From the NCBI RefSeq assembly GCF_026262505.1, contig NC_067206.1, positions 11,613,507-11,677,506 of the forward strand: 64,000 nucleotides of DNA, written 5' to 3'. The notes beneath the pieces are model-generated. The model searched no databases. It was not told where the DNA came from and saw only the letters and a list, made by a program, of their open reading frames with translations. Positions 41,464 through 52,566 of the stretch are shown here, piece after piece. Numbering within the stretch: position 1 is the stretch's first letter; each line of letters starts with the position of its first letter. The DNA comes from Trichomonas vaginalis G3. Its lineage: Eukaryota > Parabasalia > Trichomonadida > Trichomonadidae. The position numbers and the translations under genes are program-made.

Positions 41464-41935
41464 TATCATTAACTTGTATTTAAAGGCTTCCATATACAAA
41501 ACTATATATAATGTTTGAAAGTTAAATCCAATCTTTTTCTATTTCTAAAAAAATTGAGACCTAAACACGAGATAGCTTTCAGAAAATTTTCAGGGACATT
41601 TTTAATCATTTTTTATTTATTGTAATATCTTTGTTATTAAATTTGAATTGTTTAATATTTGAATGTAAAGAATTGAATAGTAATAATTTTAGTTTTAATA
41701 CATAGCTAATTGCTAAGCAAAATAATTAATTTATTGTAATTTTGACATGTAAACTAAAGGGGAATTTAGCCGACCAAATAGATGTCACTTTTTGACTTCA
41801 CCTCACTTCTACCATTTCGTCTTATGACATTATAAAGAGTATTTATATAAATATTGTAAAATAATATAAGTCATAAAAATTGAGACCCCTCCCTGTTTTT
41901 GATGTTTTGTCACTTTTTCGGTAATTCTTATTGTT
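41464..41935. other. AT-rich spacer with possible MULE-type terminus
   Basis: Contains a block (about 41757-41840) shared inverted with 12505-12560. It ends with GTCACTTTTTCGGTAATTCT directly against the broken transposase D3, the inverted match of the terminus at about 8168-8195. Confidence 0.45.
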
Positions 41936-42494
41936 TCGAACTTTTGTTACGAAGCAATTTCAATGTTAACAAATAACGACTTTTGTCATCAATTATTCCA
42001 TAAACCGGTAAAGTTTCTGGTTCTTTCAAAAAATGAATATCCACATGCCAGATTGTATTTGGAAGAATTGCTTCATAATCCACATAATATGCTTTTGGAT
42101 TACTTTTATCTTTTTCTTTGTAAATTCCCAGAAATTTTGCTGCCTTAATAACTGCATTGTAACTGATTTGAAATTGTTTTGGATTCATATTGAGAGTCCA
42201 ATACAATTTTTGAACTCCACATTTGTAATTTTCATAAGAATTCTGAACCTTCAAAATTAATTCTGGAGTTAATTCCTCTTGTGGAGGACCACTTTTAATT
42301 TTTGGTGTACCACCGATTTCTTTGAATGCTTTTTTGAGAGTATTTCTTGAAATTTGTTTGAAAATTGTAACATTTTGATAAGAATATGGAACTTTTTTCA
42401 AAACTGTTGCGTAAGTTAACTCACCACTTTCAAGTTTTTCATACATATATCTTACCCATTCATTTGGAATACGAGGTCTCGAGTTTTCGTTCAT
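41936..42494 (-). pseudogene. IS481/IS3-type DDE transposase, N-terminal half (copy D3)
   Basis: Starts MNENSRPRIPNEWVRYMYEK and runs to the first catalytic Asp (NTIWHVDIHFLKEPETLPVY; GIIDDKSRYLL). It is then cut at about 41936 by foreign sequence. It supplies the half of the family protein that copy D1 lacks, and overlaps D1 by about 75 bp with one difference. About 30 percent like D2 by eye. Confidence 0.75.
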
Positions 42495-42616
42495 TTTTTT
42501 TACTTTACAAAACTGTTTATTTTTCAGAATTTTTAAATTTGAAAAAATCCATTCTATATCTGATAAATAATATATTATTTTTCAATCAAAATATTTTGAT
42601 CATCATCTCAAAAGTG

Positions 42617-43275
42617 AGTTAGTATACAAGTCTTGGGTATGGTGGCACTGTGTTCCACCTTACCCAATACTTGTGAATTTGACACTTTACAAAACCGTTA
42701 ACGTATATTTTACAACATGAACGCAAAAACTAACTTAACCTTAAATATTTACAAAGCCGCCAACAATTTCACCTCACTATCGTTCTCACTAACAACTTCA
42801 CTATCGTTCTCATAAATTTTCCTCAATATCTTCATCATCAGTGTTAACCCTATTGTAGTCATACTTGAAGCCATAAACTTTCTCTAACTTCTTAACGTAC
42901 AATTTACATAACTTACCTTCGTCATCGTATGGTTTAATGATATAACTATTTCTATCTTTATAAACAGTCAATGAAAAGTCAACTGGTCTCGGATGTATTT
43001 GAAAGAACATGTTATGCTCAGGAAGGAAGAATAAATGTTTAAATGTATGTTTGTTATACTGTGGAATTCGAATGAGTTGCTTTTGTTCTGTCATTTACAT
43101 CCAAATAAAAATTTTCAGTAAAAATAAAATACAATAAAAATTAATGATATCACCACTCCCACACGTATGAAAACATAGCGCAAAAATAAATTTAGGTGAA
43201 GTGGTGAGATCTCACCTCTTTTTTCACCTGTTTTTTCACCCTGTTGAATTCATTGCTTTATAACTCTCTTCCTTT
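42617..43275. repeat. Maverick C left terminal inverted repeat
   Basis: Inverted match of 62570-63226, including a 94-residue gene and one operator array (GGTGAGATCTCACC, about 43205). The match ends inside coding sequence at both ends, so one end has been copied onto the other. Confidence 0.9.
42810..43094 (-). CDS. Maverick C terminal-repeat gene, 94 residues
   Basis: MTEQKQLIRIPQYNKHTFKH then beta-rich HPRPVDFSLTVYKDRNSYII and an acidic end DDEDIEENL. Identical by eye to the right-end copy at 62749-63033. Lies in the terminal repeat, downstream of an operator array. Unrecognised; its place at both ends suggests an early or replication-linked function. Confidence 0.6.
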   Translation of the reverse strand: MTEQKQLIRIPQYNKHTFKHLFFLPEHNMFFQIHPRPVDFSLTVYKDRNSYIIKPYDDEGKLCKLYVKKLEKVYGFKYDYNRVNTDDEDIEENL

Positions 43276-43363
43276 CTCCAACTCTTCTAACTTCTTCTTA
43301 AGTTCAGCAATGTTGTCCTCATGAAGTTTAATCTTCCTTAATATACCTTCTCTATCTAATGGT
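43264..43363 (-). pseudogene. Maverick C fragment of the 83-residue gene at the repeat junction
   Basis: A piece of the gene found whole at 44005-44256, lying between the outer terminal repeat and a second element terminus that starts at 43364. Confidence 0.6.
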
Positions 43364-44000
43364 AGTTAGTATACAAGTCTTGGGTATGGTGGCACTGCGT
43401 TCCACCTTACCCAATACTTGTGAATTTGACACTTTACAAAACCGTTAACGTATATTTTACAACATGAACGCAAAAACTAACTTAACCTTAAATATTTACA
43501 AAGCCGCCAACAATTTCACCTCACTATCGTTCTCACTAACAACTTCACTATCGTTCTCATAAATTTTCCTCAATATCTTCATCATCAGTGTTAACCCTAT
43601 TGTAGTCATACTTGAAGTCATAAACTTTCTCTAACTTCTTAACGTACAATTTACATAACTTACCTTCGTCATCGTATGGTTTAATGATATAACTATTTCT
43701 ATCTTTATAAACAGTCAATGAAAAGTCAACTGGTCTCGGATGTATTTGAAAGAACATGTTATGCTCAGGAAGGAAGAATAAATGTTTAAATGTATGTTTG
43801 TTATATGTTTTGATTTGTATGAGTTGCTTTTGTTCTGTCATTACATCCAAATAAAATAAAAATAATTTTAAAAAATAAAATAAAAAATAAATGATCTCAC
43901 CACCCTCACACGTATGAAAACATAGCACAAAAATAAATTTAGGTGAAGTGGTGAGATCTCACCTCTTTTTTCACCTCTTTTTTCACCCTGTTGAATTCAT
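43364..44000. repeat. Maverick C inner duplicate of the left terminus
   Basis: Starts again with AGTTAGTATACAAGTCTTGG and runs colinear with the outer terminal repeat for over 600 bp, including the 94-residue gene and the operator array (about 43955). It is slightly more diverged from the right end than the outer copy. Confidence 0.9.
43557..43841 (-). CDS. Maverick C terminal-repeat gene, third copy
   Basis: 94 residues from MTEQKQLIQIKTYNKHTFKH, differing from the outer copies at a few residues near the start and at one later (VYDFKYDYN against VYGFKYDYN). The frame is open further upstream, but that part is AT-rich leader sequence. Confidence 0.55.
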   Translation of the reverse strand: MTEQKQLIQIKTYNKHTFKHLFFLPEHNMFFQIHPRPVDFSLTVYKDRNSYIIKPYDDEGKLCKLYVKKLEKVYDFKYDYNRVNTDDEDIEENL

Positions 44001-44004
44001 TGCT

Positions 44005-44256
44005 TTATTCCTCACTGTCGTCTGCTTTCTCCAACTCTTCTAACTTCTTCTTAAGTTCAGCAATGTTGTCCTCATGAAGTTTAATCTTTCTCAAAATTCC
44101 TTCTTTATCTAATGGTTGCTTTATCTTTCTAAACTGAACTCTACCATCCTTCATAGTATGAATGTAAAAACCTTCTGGAATAATTCCTGATTTAATGTAT
44201 TCTACCAAAAACTTTTGTTTCATTGCTTCAGTGACTTTAGTCGTCATTTCAATCAA
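44005..44256 (-). CDS. Maverick C 83-residue protein, KDG-RK family
   Basis: MIEMTTKVTEAMKQKFLVEY, then GFYIHTMKDGRVQFRKIKQP, then a coiled-coil end (NIAELKKKLEELEKADDSEE). Related in its middle to 46385-46815 and to 30800-31141 in element B. Unrecognised. Confidence 0.55.
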   Translation of the reverse strand: MIEMTTKVTEAMKQKFLVEYIKSGIIPEGFYIHTMKDGRVQFRKIKQPLDKEGILRKIKLHEDNIAELKKKLEELEKADDSEE

Positions 44257-44295
44257 ATAAAAATTTTAATATTAAATAAAAATAACGTTATTTTT

Positions 44296-44754
44296 TCAGT
44301 AAGGAAACGCAGGAGTTTTACGATTTATTTGAGGAGTAGGTTCTGGTTTAAATGTTGGAGTCGGTTTTGGAGTTGACTTTTGAACAGGAGTTTGTAATTC
44401 CATAGGTTCAGGAGTCATTGAAGGTGTTGTTTGTGAAGGCGTTGGTTTTGGCGATGGTGTCGGAGTTTGTTTAACTTCAGCTACTTCAGTATTATTTACA
44501 ACATTTGCTTTATTTCTTTTCAACATCATTACTGCTCCTGCTGTAGCTAGCAAACCTAGTGGGAGACCATATTTTATATAAGGACTTGACCAAATGCTAT
44601 TTTTGACAGGAGCTGGTGGAACACCTAACCTTGGTGAGACTGCTCTTTGCCATTGTGCAGCTCGTAAGAAATATTCAATAGGTGCTCCATAATCGTTTGG
44701 TAAAGTTTGTTTCATAGATGGTGAAGGTTCACGAGAGCTTGATGAAGAACTCAT
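44296..44754 (-). CDS. Maverick C single-span membrane protein with Pro/Thr tail
   Basis: 152 residues. Ser-rich start, PNDYGAPIEYFLRAAQWQRA, one membrane span YIKYGLPLGLLATAGAVMML at about 72-91 followed by KRNK, then a long Thr/Pro repeat tail. It is downstream of the capsid gene on the same strand, so probably a virion membrane or vertex protein. Confidence 0.6.
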   Translation of the reverse strand: MSSSSSSREPSPSMKQTLPNDYGAPIEYFLRAAQWQRAVSPRLGVPPAPVKNSIWSSPYIKYGLPLGLLATAGAVMMLKRNKANVVNNTEVAEVKQTPTPSPKPTPSQTTPSMTPEPMELQTPVQKSTPKPTPTFKPEPTPQINRKTPAFPY

Positions 44755-44784
44755 TTATAAGCTTTAAAAATAAACGTTCATCCT

Positions 44785-46358
44785 TTATTCCTCACTGTCG
44801 TCCGTAGCTAAGTTATAGTCATCTAATCTTATTATGGGGATGCCATTAGCACGCACCTGAATGGCAAAGCAACAATCCCTCATAAATCCAATAAGTGGCT
44901 TTGGTACGTTTTCAGTTGCTAGTTCAATAGGTCCTTTAACAGACAATTTGTATGTTATTGGAGCAGTAGATGTTTGACCTTGCTGGAAGCAAAAGTCCAC
45001 TTCTGTTGGAAAACCACATAAGAAATGTGTGTTGTCATAGCTATCCCATTTATGTTCCACACTACCATCATCCACCAATGACCTCATAACATCTTCATTA
45101 AATCCAATCATATCATTGTTTGTATTGCAAGCGTTCGCAACCATTTCATAAAATACAGGTCCATATGATTTTTCAGGTTCTGCAGGCATATTTCCATAAG
45201 CTCCCATGGAAAGCTGAAGATATTTAAACTTAGGGTTCTCAAAATTAACATAATAGTTGTCTTTCTTTCTAAATAGTGCCCAAATACTTTTAACATTAAT
45301 AGGCGTATAAGCTGCTGTAAATGTTGCACTTGAACTATCTGTATTCTTTGAGAATGAACCGTCCATAGGAATCCAATCCATAACTTTAACAGGAAAACAT
45401 AAAGCCTCGTTTGTATAATGTTCTACAAGTTCTGTATAAATGTTAGGGTCTAAAGAGAATGACTTTGGATGAATGAAACATTCATTAAAATCCATCTTTG
45501 TTCGAAATAGTTGCTGGTTACAGTTGTAATAGTAACTGTTCCACTAGCTTCTACTGCCTTCGTTATCATAGTGAATGGTTCATTCCATGGAACAAATTTA
45601 TTTGTCGGTGGATTTGAATCTGAAGCAAATGCAACTTTAAGAGTTGGATTGAAAGCAATGATATCATTTACAGATATAGATGTGCATTGTAAGGCGTCGC
45701 TACTGAACTTTACTTTAAGCTGAATGTTTCCTGCAAAAGCTGGAATAAATCGAATAGCTTCTAATGGAAGGAATCTTCTAACAGGAATTCTTAAACGAAG
45801 CTTAAAATCAAATGATTTTCCTGCTGTAATTGGACCACTAACAATTTGTCCTGTTCTGCATGTTCCCGAATGACTCCATACATCTTCATGTCGAGTCTTT
45901 GAGAAAACATCTACTTTCTTTATTTGTTCGGTAGTTTGTGAGTTTGAAGTTATATATGCTTCTTCTCTTGCGTTGTCTTGAGAATATACGATACGACCAT
46001 TTGCAAGGATTTGATATCCAGCAACTGCATAGAAAGCGTCATCGAAACCAATCCAAAATCCTGGTGGGTTTGTTTTATTGGAACCTGAACCAATTTCTTT
46101 ATCTACAATAAATTGACCTTCCATTTTATACGTAATGAATGTATTGTAAAGGTCCAACATATTTTCACCAGGAGGTGAGAGATTGAATGTTACCCATGTG
46201 TTATCTTTAGCAGTTCCAGGTTGTGATGGAATCTTTGCGTCAGAATATTTTCTATTAGTGTCACCAATTTGAACTGCATTGTCTATGATATCGAAATATG
46301 AGCGAATCTGATGAATATGCTCTGCTGGAGTAAATTCGTTTAGCTGTTCGTTCTGCAT
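44785..46358 (-). pseudogene. Maverick C major capsid protein gene remnant
   Basis: The first half starts MQNEQLNEFTPAEHIHQIRS and contains RIPVRRFLPLEAIRFIPAFA, the same landmark as in the B capsid. The second half holds NYYVNFENPKFKYLQLSMGA and DWIPMDGSFSKN. The span of about 1.57 kb suits a double-jelly-roll major capsid. Looks broken about once. Confidence 0.8.
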
Positions 46359-46384
46359 GTATTTACTTCAGATAAAAATATCTA

Positions 46385-46815
46385 TTTACTTCATTATTCT
46401 CACTCTTCTTCTTGGCATTCGTGGTGGAAGTTGTTTCTTGACATTTTCAATGAACTGTACATTCTCTTTTGTCTCAACTTCTTTCACTGGCGGGTCAGGG
46501 TTCTTTGACTCGGTTTGTTTTTCAATGAAATTCACGAACTTTGCAATAAGCTCTTGGTTCGTTATTGAAAGTACATCTGGCTTCTTTTCTTCTGTTCTTT
46601 GACTCAGTTTGAACAGAAGGTTTTATATGGGCTTCGTGGACTTCACCCTTGCCATGCACCTTAATGTTGTCGCTTTCTGCATTCGCTAATGGAACCTTTC
46701 TTTTTCTTACATATATTTTACCATCTTTACTCTGACTTACGTAATAGAAAGGATGTTGTATTCCTCTGGCGTCATTTAATATAATAGACTCTCGTTCTGA
46801 TTTTGACAAGCTCAT
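46385..46815 (-). pseudogene. Maverick C small gene, KDG-RKRK family
   Basis: Starts MSLSKSERESIILNDARGIQ, followed by HPFYYVSQSKDGKIYVRKRK; later part acidic and basic by turns (KEVETKENVQFIENVKKQL), ending in Arg-rich PRMPRRRVRIMK. Relatives: 44005-44256 and 30800-31141. Looks broken about once. Confidence 0.5.
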
Positions 46816-46860
46816 TTTACATCGGTTAAAGTTTTAATTTTGTTTTTTATCTGCAGTCAA

Positions 46861-47121
46861 ATGACTCAGACAAGTCCTACGGACAAGACCCAAGGGGTCA
46901 TAGATGTTGAAGCATTGAAGAAAGAAATTCGCGAGCAAATTTTATCCGAACTGAAGGAACAAAAACAAGAACAAAAGCCAGAGAGACCAAAGAGAAAACT
47001 TAGTGAAAAACAACTAGCTGCATTAGCTGCTGGAAGACAGAAGAACCCACGTTTGCTCGCGAAGAAAGCTAGAGAAGAAGCTGAAGCAAAAGCTAAAGAA
47101 GCTGAAGTGAAGAAAGAGTAA
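46861..47121 (+). CDS. Maverick C small basic protein
   Basis: 86 residues from the Met at 46861. Acidic-helical start (VDVEALKKEIREQILSEL-like), then RPKRKLSEKQLAALAAGRQK and a Lys/Ala/Glu helix. The basic helix could bind DNA or RNA. Starts 45 bases from the divergent 46815 gene. Confidence 0.5.
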   Translation: MTQTSPTDKTQGVIDVEALKKEIREQILSELKEQKQEQKPERPKRKLSEKQLAALAAGRQKNPRLLAKKAREEAEAKAKEAEVKKE

Positions 47122-47145
47122 ATGGTTTATTTTTATTGGAACTAA

Positions 47146-48003
47146 ATGTATAGACAAATACCTTTATCTGTTGCGTTCAGTAGTGAAAACCCTGACGTCA
47201 AAATAAAGGGGAACAGAGTAACGTTTAAGTTTCCAACAGACTGGATTGTGAACATAAATGAAGAGAAGTACATTGGCATAACATCTATGTATATAACACG
47301 TGCATTTAGGAAAGTTGACTTTATACTTCAAGTCGAGATAGAAAATGACGAACAGTCTTTAAGCGCCCAAAACATTCACATATACAAATACTTTAAAGAC
47401 GATACAACATTGTTGCAATGTATGATTTCATTTAATGAAATGTTCGAGAAAAAGTTTAACATTGAAGTACAAACTTTACAGCCTTTACGTGAGTTTCTTG
47501 CACAACTGAAAGAAGAAGGTAGTCAGCCACAACTTATAGACTTTCATTATGAATTTAATGAAAATGAAGATGGAACTCATGACTGTCAGTTTGTTGTATT
47601 CTCACCATTCAATGAAGTAGCTAAAGAGAAAGAAAATCCATTACGTATAAGATTTCAAATCTCTGAACCAAGTGATGATTTCAAGAATGTTTTCAATTAT
47701 GATGCAATGCTTCCGAGGAAAAATGAATTTTCAAAGATTGTAACACCTGGCATTTGGGATAGAAAGCAAGCTATATTATATTCAAACTTAAGTAAGGGGT
47801 TGAAAAATGAGTTCATTGGTCATACAAGAACTACACCACTTCCTAACCCTAAATACTATAAATTAACTGGCTTCAATCGTGAGTTTTGGATAGACATGTT
47901 CTCCACTCATGACCATAACTGCCCAGTGTTCTTACCTCCAGACCATAAGGACTGTCTCTACATTGAAGCACAACTCTTAAACTCTACCATCGCAGTATTG
48001 TAA
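47146..48003 (+). CDS. YP-x2-W family minor structural protein 1 (element C)
   Basis: 285 residues, MYRQIPLSVAFSSENPDVKI. It carries FKFPTDWIVNINEEKYIGIT in its first 60 residues and a closing strand CLYIEAQLLNSTIAVL. The same two blocks occur in 60959-61840 and in B at 34055-34902. Beta-rich throughout, next to the capsid module; likely a minor capsid or vertex component. Confidence 0.6.
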   Translation: MYRQIPLSVAFSSENPDVKIKGNRVTFKFPTDWIVNINEEKYIGITSMYITRAFRKVDFILQVEIENDEQSLSAQNIHIYKYFKDDTTLLQCMISFNEMFEKKFNIEVQTLQPLREFLAQLKEEGSQPQLIDFHYEFNENEDGTHDCQFVVFSPFNEVAKEKENPLRIRFQISEPSDDFKNVFNYDAMLPRKNEFSKIVTPGIWDRKQAILYSNLSKGLKNEFIGHTRTTPLPNPKYYKLTGFNREFWIDMFSTHDHNCPVFLPPDHKDCLYIEAQLLNSTIAVL

Positions 48004-48145
48004 ATGACCACATGGGCTTCGCCCTTGCCGCTAGCGGCTTATTTTTATCATGAATGACCTCATTGCTGACAAAAATAAATGACCTCATTCATGACCTCAT
48101 TGCTGACCTCATTCATGACCTCATTGCTGACAAAAATAAATGACC
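48004..48145. repeat. Short repeats between convergent genes
   Basis: GACCTCATTCATGACCTCAT-type units and AAAAATAAATGACCTCA repeated, plus a small palindrome GCCGCTAGCGGC. It lies between the converging structural gene and PolB and may serve as a transcription end for both. Confidence 0.6.
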
Positions 48146-51100
48146 TCAGAACTTCAACTTACGAATAAAGCTTGTTTTAGTCGTTATTGAGAAGTTAAAC
48201 TTTTCAGCAAAGCAAGGACTAGAAGACTTACATAAGTCAAATCCAATCTCTTGACCGTCATAAAGTGCTTTATAAAGTTTCATGACACTGAACTCAGAGT
48301 CTTTGTCAAATTTTCCTTGCGGAACCATTAAACCTTTATCTTCATTGTAATAGCATTGTATAGCTTCAGGAAACATTTCATTAGCGGTTAAAGCAATAAC
48401 ATCTTGCTTCACGCCTTTCATTCTGCAGTGAAATGCAACTTCATTTAAATCGTTAGTGAGTAAGTCTATGTAAGTCTTCTTTCCACAAAATATTGACTTG
48501 TATGCTAAACTTTGTTTTCCAGGTGTTATTTCTGCGAAGTCACTATGAAACTGACCAAGGTTTTTACCAATAAGTTCTCTACCGTATCTCTTCTTAAATT
48601 CATGAGCTAAACGTGGTATGTCTTCATTGTAAATGTGCATCGAATCTGTATCCTGATAAAATGCTTTTAATCCTAAGTCTTCAATCGTGCAAAACACTTC
48701 ATTCATAATACGTTTTGACATAGACAGAATGTTAACACCAAGTGGACAGAAGTTAAAGTGTCTGCAAATGCTTTTCGTTAGCTTGAAAATAGTTTTATCT
48801 GAACCATCCAAACCTTCGAACTTCACTATATGGTTGTAGTTTCTGATGGCATATCTTATAGCATCTTTGTCATCTACTATGGTTATTTTTGACTCAATAG
48901 GAGATAGAATAGTTTTGCCATAAATACTGTTCAGAATGAGCTTTATATTTTCTTGCAAAGGATTTCCTTCTTTCTTATACTTTAACCTTAACTCAAACAA
49001 CTTCTTTACTTCATCTCTTTTCTAATATCTCTGTTTCCATCGTAGTAATATCCTTGCAACACTTCACATTTGACACCTTGATATTTTATAAGGTCTTGTA
49101 ATGTTATATGGTCAACATACATTAAACAGCAAGTGTTTGAACTTCTGGGAACGTTAAGTTCTGGATTTAGTTCAGGGTCACAAACTATTAAAGGAAAGTG
49201 TCTATGTATTCCAATCTCTGTTATCTTAATGAGAACAAAGAAGCCAGACATAAACTTTTCACCAATGGGTTCCTTTTGGTCGTCATCGAATAAATGTCTC
49301 ATGAGATACTCTGTGCTTAACATCTCATCCTTCAATACTTTTGGAATTCCTTCTAAAGTATAAAGTCTTGCTATAGCTGATGGATATAATGAAACAGCGT
49401 CGAAGTCAGCAATGAGTTTCTTTTTGCTCTTTTGTTTAATGTTATCTGACAACATACATCTTCCACCTTGAATGCATCTTGAAATAAATTCTCTTGGTTT
49501 ATTTGAGAGGTCATAAAGATTTCCATTCGGGAAGTACACTCTGTTCTCAAACAATTTGTTAGCAATAGAACAAATACTAACGTAGTCATAAACGTTTAAA
49601 TCAAACTTTTCAATAAGTCATTGCGGAACTTTACAAAACCTTCTCTTAAAATTCTTACATCTTGTTTGCAGTAAAACGTGCTATATTTTTCTAAGTCGAA
49701 GTGGTTTTCATCTATACTGCAACCTTTGATGGAATCTATGTTCTTCATGAACGTTTCAATATCTTTTACAAACTTACATGCTTCAGAAATGACACCAGTT
49801 CTGTTGTCATTTGCTAACAAAACACTGCTGTAGTAGTTGTATGGAAATACTTCTTTCGGTCCTGTTTGTAAGTTAAACATAGCAGGAAATAGTTTAAGCT
49901 TCTTATTTATAACACTGTAAGAGTCTTTTATAATAATTGCCCTTCCTTTATATATAAACCAGTTATTTGCATTGTTCGTGAACCTTTAATGATGGGAGTT
50001 CCTTTCACTTCTGTCATGTGTCTTAAGATGAAGTTTATATCATAGCTGAGGTTATGGAAATATATTAAACTCTTGTCAGGAAGTCGCTCCAAAAATTCTG
50101 TTGCACAGTTTTGACCCCATATGCTTTCACTCACTGAACCATCTTCACTGTCATAACAGATGTTAAAAGCTTTATGAAAGCCATCGGTACTACACTCAAA
50201 GTCAGCAAAGAAAACATGCTCAGGAATGAACTTGCACTTATTTTTATTTACTTCTTTTGACTCTGCTTTCTTCTTCAGTTGTACACAATACTTTGGAGCA
50301 TATGTCAAATCTTTAAATGGTGCAAGGTTTTGTTTATAATAAGTCAGTCGTATATGTGAAAAGTTCTCCATAAGAAATAGGTTCGAAATATTTGCACTCC
50401 CACAATGTTTTCATAACATCCCATAGCGGTGTAGTTCTATCCATGCGAACAATGTATTTATCATCTCTCATTGTATATATTTTCATTCTGTTTTTTCAAT
50501 GTTCATTCCACCACACTCCTTCAAGATTTCTATATAGTTGCGAATGAAATATGTTGTCATTGGTAATCTTTCGTTTAGCATGTAGTGGTCTTCAACAAGA
50601 AGTAAGTCAATAGTTCGAACAGTTTTACATTCTTTTGGTATGTATCTTTTTTCATTATGTCTTGAGTCATTGAAATAACCAATGGTAACATTGAATGCTA
50701 TAACCTGTTGAATCGGAAATTTCTTGTACTTTACTTTGAGGAAAGTCTCTAACACGAATGACTTCTCTCATGTGGTCAATAGTTTCTTCATTTACTCCAG
50801 CCTGAATGCAAGCATAAACGAAACAATTGTCTTCTGTCATAAGTGTTGCAGTTCTTTTTGTCAGTTCATTGAAGATTTGGTAGCGTTCAAGATTTATAGG
50901 TAATGTGCAAAGATACTTCCAGAACTGACCGCTTCTCTTTATAAACTTCTTTTCACCAAGGATTTCATTCCAGAAGTCATCTATATCTTGTTTATCTCCT
51001 GTTTGTTTAAGTCTGTTCAATAATCTTTTTCTGTCTTTCTGTCAGTGTGCTTTCATCTCTATATGGTCTTTTTTTTGGTTTGCCTTTCTTTACATCTGAC

Positions 51101-51990
51101 ATCGTTAAGCCTTCATATTCAGTTAAATCATACATCTTTATTTCAGTAAGATTCTTTATGTTTGTCAAGAAGAAGTCATTAGTGCATTTCAACAATACCT
51201 GCAGCATTTGCTTCTATCTCTGATATAAAGTTCTCCTTCAAGGCTGATGTAGTAATGTTCCAATATTATTGAGGTTTAACGTAGAACATTCATACTTTCC
51301 ACCAAGTTTATAAATACCATCCATCTTTGTTGGGAGTTTAATTTTAATCTTCTCTAAGAGTCTCATGAAAACCTTACCGAAATGTTTGTGTAAGTAGTCT
51401 CTGTTTGGTTCATCTAAAGCTTCGATGTTAAAGTCAATGAGTCTATTGCCTGACTTCACATTTCTCTTCCTATTCTCTTCATCTTTCTTTAACCATCTCT
51501 CACCTTTTTTGGTTTGTCGTCAATGGAACGAATGACATCGTTAGCTTTGCGAACTTGTTCTATAGCGCTCTTTTAAACATCTCTCTTCTCTGTTGTTTCA
51601 GTGTGTCGTCTCTCTTTCGTGTTTTCACCAACGTTTGCATTTTGTTATGTCAAACATCTCTTGACGAACATCATGCGAAAGAGCTTTACGAGTATGACCA
51701 ACGTTTGCATTTGTTATGTCAACATTTCTCTTCTTACTTCATGAGGTACTGAACGTCTATGATATAAGTCAATAGCAACGTCATTTAAAGGAAATGCTCT
51801 TGCATGGACTTCGTCCTCGCCGCGTTGCGGCTTTATGAACTCATGAATTCTATCATAACTTATTGCACCATTATAGTCATTGAGGATGTCAGCGAGTGCT
51901 TTTTTGTTTGTTGCGTAATGCTTTGCTACTTCTATGTTAGCTTCTGTAAGAAGTTGTTTTATTTCCGAGTGTTCTAACTTAGAACAACTT
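48146..51990 (-). pseudogene. Protein-primed-type DNA polymerase B gene remnant
   Basis: All polymerase landmarks are visible in order along the minus strand. N-terminal Polinton-type region (NCFVYACIQAGVNEETIDHM), exonuclease motifs FADFECSTDG and FHNLSYDINFIL, polymerase motif A IADFDAVSLYPSAI, motif B LILNSIYGKTIL and motif C FYQDTDSMHI. Length about 3.8 kb agrees with Polinton PolB. It would copy the element from its ends by protein priming. Looks broken, with several breaks. Confidence 0.88.
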
Positions 51991-52091
51991 CCGATACATC
52001 TTTAGTAGGAAATAAAAAAATATTTTTTTTGAAAAAATTAGATTAGATTTTTTAAAGTTATTTTTCAATATAATTTAATATTTTTATTTTA

Positions 52092-52566
52092 ATGAAACAC
52101 ATGCAAGATTGCAAGTTCTTTTCATACAATGCTCTCGCTACTGCCATCAAGAATGAGTTCAATAATGCTTCAAATGTTAATGTTATCTTTAACAAGAAGT
52201 TTGTGAAAGAATCTAAGTTTGGTCAGTATGTCAGACCATTAGCTATTGTCATTGACCGCAAACGTTATACTTCACAAGAGTTAGCAGTAGTTTTGAAACA
52301 AAAGAGTTTCTTCGTGAATGTCAAAGATACTCATTATACTGTTATAAAGAACTCTAATATTGACTTCTTCAGTATTGCTTTAAATCTTTCCGAACAGAAA
52401 GAATATAAGAAGGGTGAAACAAATGTGAAATATTATCCTTTCATCTCTGAAGACAATAACGAACAAAGATGTTATACAGAAATTCTTACCAAAGGTTGAA
52501 GAAGCTTCAATTGACATTGACGAAGGAAGTGAAATGGTTGAAGAAATTGACCCTGAAGTTATTTAA
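52092..52566 (+). pseudogene. Maverick C gene divergent from PolB
   Basis: Starts MKHMQDCKFFSYNALATAIK, beta-rich middle (YVRPLAIVIDRKRYTSQELA), acidic C-terminus. Composition and place beside PolB suggest a replication accessory such as a single-stranded DNA binding protein, not proven. Looks broken about once. Confidence 0.45.

Noticed and set aside
7656-42494. Transposase halves D1 and D3 as one gene split by a single insertion
   Set aside because: They overlap by about 75 bp with a difference, more than a normal target duplication, so two copies are more likely; kept only as an open question.
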